Source: an uncultured Paludibaculum sp. (GTDB lineage Bacteria > Acidobacteriota > Terriglobia > Bryobacterales > Bryobacteraceae). Taken from it: a stretch of 64,000 nt of DNA. The translations under genes and the position numbers were made by a program. Positions 61,895 to 64,000 of the stretch are shown piece after piece. The DNA lies in the NCBI RefSeq assembly GCF_963665245.1, contig NZ_OY762267.1, positions 2,604,001 to 2,668,000 of the forward strand, written 5' to 3'. The notes under the pieces were generated by a model. The model was not told the DNA's origin, ran no database searches, and saw only the letters and a program-made list of their open reading frames with translations. Position 1 is the stretch's first letter, and each line of letters begins with the position of its first letter.

Positions 61895-62908
61895 TCACTT
61901 TTTGAAGTGCATCAGCAGGATCCCATACCCGACGCCCGCTTCGTCGGAGCTCTTGGCCACCTGGAACGCCATCATCCGGCCGTCGGTCGAGACCACCGGA
62001 TTCGACGACTTCCAGCCCTCATAGTCGTTGAAGTGCGTCAGCCGCTCGAAGCTACTACCGGTTCCATCCAGCTTCAGCTTCCAGATGTCGACGTCCCGGA
62101 ACAGCTTGGTGGCGCCCATCTGCACACCCTGGCGGTCTGACTCGACGCAGGTGTGCGTACCGCCGGGGAAGATGCCCTCCACCTCGTTATAGCTCCCGAT
62201 CGTCTTCGAGTGATTCACCACCTGCTTGGTTGCCAGGTCGATGGTCCAGACCGAGGCGAGCCCCTTCGGTTCGTAGCAGGTGAAGGTCATCTTGCGATCA
62301 TTGTCGAAGAAGTCCTGCGCCTCCAGGGTGCAGGAATTGTCCGGACTGGAGTGCACGACGTGTTTGTTCTTCAGCCCCGGCTGGGGTCCGGATAGATCCA
62401 CCTCAGCCACGATCAGGTTCGAGGCGCCGCGCGGCAGGGCCGGGTTCTGCCCGCTCGTCTCCGAGAAGGAAATCAGCATCGACTGCTTCGACAATGCCGC
62501 CCCTTCGCTCATTTTCTGCCCCAGCCGCACCGGTTTGGACCCCGGCTTCTTCGAGAGGAACCACAGCTCGTTGTCCCGGCCGCGACTGGTGTGGATATCG
62601 GTGAAATGCTCGGCACCGATCAGGATGTAGTCGCCGGAAGGCAGATGCATCACGCGCAGGAATGCCGCGCCGGGGATGTTGCAGGTCAGACAACGGAGTT
62701 GGCGTGTCTTCAGGTCGATGGTGAACGCGTCGCCGAAACTCTTGGCCATGAAGGCGACCGCGGCATTCGACGGCGAGAAGTCAGCCCGCTCGCCGAAATA
62801 CGTCAGCATCTCAATGTTCTTGGGGAGGTTGTCCAGCGGACTGGTTTGCTTGCGAGGAGACTGCGCCAGCAGGGACGCGGCGATGAGCGAGGCGGTGATG
62901 AGCTTCAT
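61895..62908 (-). CDS. Exported TolB/WD40-like beta-propeller protein
   Basis: A 337-residue protein with a signal peptide (MKLITASLIAASLLAQS). The body has PD40/TolB-like blades: ADFSPSNAAVAFMAKS, DAFTIDLKTRQLRCLTCN, DIWKLKLDGTGSSFERLTHFNDYEGWKSSNPVVSTDGRMMAFQVAKS. It likely forms a periplasmic propeller; the partner is unknown. It begins 2 nt after murB. The kinase start lies 72 nt downstream, so the three genes may be co-transcribed. Confidence 0.82.
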   Translation of the reverse strand: MKLITASLIAASLLAQSPRKQTSPLDNLPKNIEMLTYFGERADFSPSNAAVAFMAKSFGDAFTIDLKTRQLRCLTCNIPGAAFLRVMHLPSGDYILIGAEHFTDIHTSRGRDNELWFLSKKPGSKPVRLGQKMSEGAALSKQSMLISFSETSGQNPALPRGASNLIVAEVDLSGPQPGLKNKHVVHSSPDNSCTLEAQDFFDNDRKMTFTCYEPKGLASVWTIDLATKQVVNHSKTIGSYNEVEGIFPGGTHTCVESDRQGVQMGATKLFRDVDIWKLKLDGTGSSFERLTHFNDYEGWKSSNPVVSTDGRMMAFQVAKSSDEAGVGYGILLMHFKK

Positions 62909-62910
62909 GG

Positions 62911-63900
62911 CTATGACGATGAGTCGAAACCAATGTACTGCACCTCCTCTTCCAGGTCGATGCCGAATCTCTCATGGACGCGCCCCTTCAGCTCGGCAAC
63001 TAACCTCCGAACCTGGGCGGCGGTGCCATCCCCGGCGTTGAAGATCGTGTTGGCGTGATAGTCGGCCACGCGGATCCCGCCGTCAGACAATCCACGTGCG
63101 CCCACCTGATCGAGAAACCACGCCGAGGGCACCTTTCCACCCTTCACGACGTTCTCCGGGACCTGGACACGGGCCTCCGACGGCAGTTCCGCCAGTATCA
63201 GGTTCTTGAAGATACTACCGGCGCACTTCATATCCGGCGGGTACTTCTGGTTGCGGATCGCCAGGATGCCCGCCGCGGTCTTCTGCAATTCGGCCGCGTC
63301 GCCTTCGGCAAACCGGAGCCAGGCAGACAGCACCAGCCAGGGCCGCCCGCTCAAGCGATTCTGTTTGAAGATGCTGCCGCGATAACGGAACTCGCACCCG
63401 GCTTTGCCGGTCTCGCAGACCACCTGGCCGTCGAAATAGCGAACTCGCTCCACAACATCGGAGATCGACGCGCCATAGGCCCCGGCATTGCCGTAGATGG
63501 CCGCACCCACGTTGCCGGGGATCCCGGTCATCGACTCGATCCCCCTCAATCCATGGGCAGTCGTGAAGTCGACCAGATCCTGGAGCGCCGCACCCGCCTG
63601 CACGCTGACCAGAGTGCCTTCCACCGAAATCGCACCGCCGCGATAGCGCAGCACAATGCCGTCGTACCCCTTGTCGGCCACCACCAGATTGGTGCCTAGA
63701 CCGATAACCAGATGCGGCAGCCCGCTCTCCTTCGCAATGCGAAGCGCCTGCAGGAAGGCTGCCTCGTCCTCGCTATCGACAAACAGCGAAGCCGGACCGC
63801 CCAGGCCAAAGCGGGTATGCCGCGCCAACGGCTCTTTACGGCTAATCTGGAGAGACGGGACCAAACTGAGGCGCTCGTGCGCCTCTTGTGCAGACAGCAT
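62911..63900 (-). CDS. murB: UDP-N-acetylmuramate dehydrogenase
   Basis: A 329-residue FAD enzyme that reduces UDP-GlcNAc-enolpyruvate to UDP-MurNAc in peptidoglycan synthesis. The FAD-binding region starts HTRFGLGGPASLFVD and contains GLGTNLVVADKGYDGIVLR and GIPGNVGAAIYGNAGAYG. The catalytic Ser lies in KCAGSIFKN, with YRGSIFK earlier. A final Glu-rich stretch (IDLEEEV) contains the proton donor. The ATG at 63900 is 27 bp from the divergent DUF2461 start. Confidence 0.95.
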   Translation of the reverse strand: MLSAQEAHERLSLVPSLQISRKEPLARHTRFGLGGPASLFVDSEDEAAFLQALRIAKESGLPHLVIGLGTNLVVADKGYDGIVLRYRGGAISVEGTLVSVQAGAALQDLVDFTTAHGLRGIESMTGIPGNVGAAIYGNAGAYGASISDVVERVRYFDGQVVCETGKAGCEFRYRGSIFKQNRLSGRPWLVLSAWLRFAEGDAAELQKTAAGILAIRNQKYPPDMKCAGSIFKNLILAELPSEARVQVPENVVKGGKVPSAWFLDQVGARGLSDGGIRVADYHANTIFNAGDGTAAQVRRLVAELKGRVHERFGIDLEEEVQYIGFDSSS

Positions 63901-63927
63901 TGTCCCAATTGTAGGGGAGGCAGCCGA

Positions 63928-64000
63928 ATGCGTGCCAGCTTTGCCGGAATGCCCAAGGAAGCAATCAGGTTCCTGCGGGATCTGGAGAAGAACAATAATC
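63928..64000 (+). CDS. DUF2461 family protein (N-terminus only, cut by window edge)
   Basis: From the ATG at 63928 the frame is open to the window edge: 24 residues ending FLRDLEKNNN. The pattern FxGxPKEAIRFLRDLEKNN matches the start of DUF2461/TIGR02453 proteins, whose function is unknown. GGGGAGG lies about 9 bases upstream. The rest of the gene is outside the window. Confidence 0.7.
   Translation, partial: MRASFAGMPKEAIRFLRDLEKNNN

Overview
The window is about 62% GC, densely coding and chromosomal. I see no rRNA, tRNA, CRISPR array, transposase or phage gene. The gene content points to Acidobacteriota, most likely a Bryobacterales/Solibacter-like soil bacterium: a duplicated-module ABC permease with no ATPase gene (ADOP type), an SBBP-repeat beta-propeller protein, large secreted Ig-repeat proteins, DUF4384 proteins and a Ser/Thr kinase with a sulfatase-modifying-factor domain. 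The assignment rests on family content, not on a marker gene.

Layout. 1-2190 (-): short-chain dehydrogenase, shikimate kinase and a glycerate 2-kinase cut by the left edge. 2232-6090 (+): free-standing LON-domain protein, HAD phosphatase and ADOP permease. 6097-9787 (-): DUF885 lipoprotein and SBBP protein. 9895-16471 (-): GH15, treZ and treY, for trehalose/alpha-glucan metabolism. 16510-29507 (-): a tightly packed complex I operon nuoA-C-D-E-F-G-H-J-K-L-M-N that lacks nuoB and nuoI. 29568-33944 (+): thiS, a MerR regulator, an S41 protease and a long, eukaryote-like guaA. 33949-37274 (-): mutL, an isochorismatase-like protein with Ser at the catalytic Cys position, and a PEP-mutase/ICL-family protein. 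37330-45547 (-): an efflux operon with three successive periplasmic adaptors, one MacB-type permease and a TolC-like channel, but no ATPase. 45910-49216 (+): recG, rsmD and a secreted lectin-like protein. 49213-53792 (-): a 12-repeat Ig-like secreted protein and a small Ig-like membrane protein. 53940-57679 (+): two exported DUF4384 proteins and an exported caspase-PEGA-TPR protein. 57710-60135 (+): a coupled Gfo/Idh/MocA oxidoreductase and GH88 hydrolase. 60161-63900 (-): murB, a TolB-like protein and the kinase-FGE protein. The right edge cuts a DUF2461 gene.

Many genes are coupled by 1-4 base overlaps (ATGA, GTGA, TTGA, TAATG), and these were used to choose starts. The observations I rate highest are the complex I operon missing exactly the two neighbouring subunits that carry clusters N2, N6a and N6b; the exported caspase/DUF4384 module opposite Ig-repeat surface proteins; the three-adaptor efflux operon with large low-complexity insertions inside adaptor domains; the human-like GuaA; and a terminator whose U-tract touches the mutL start codon.
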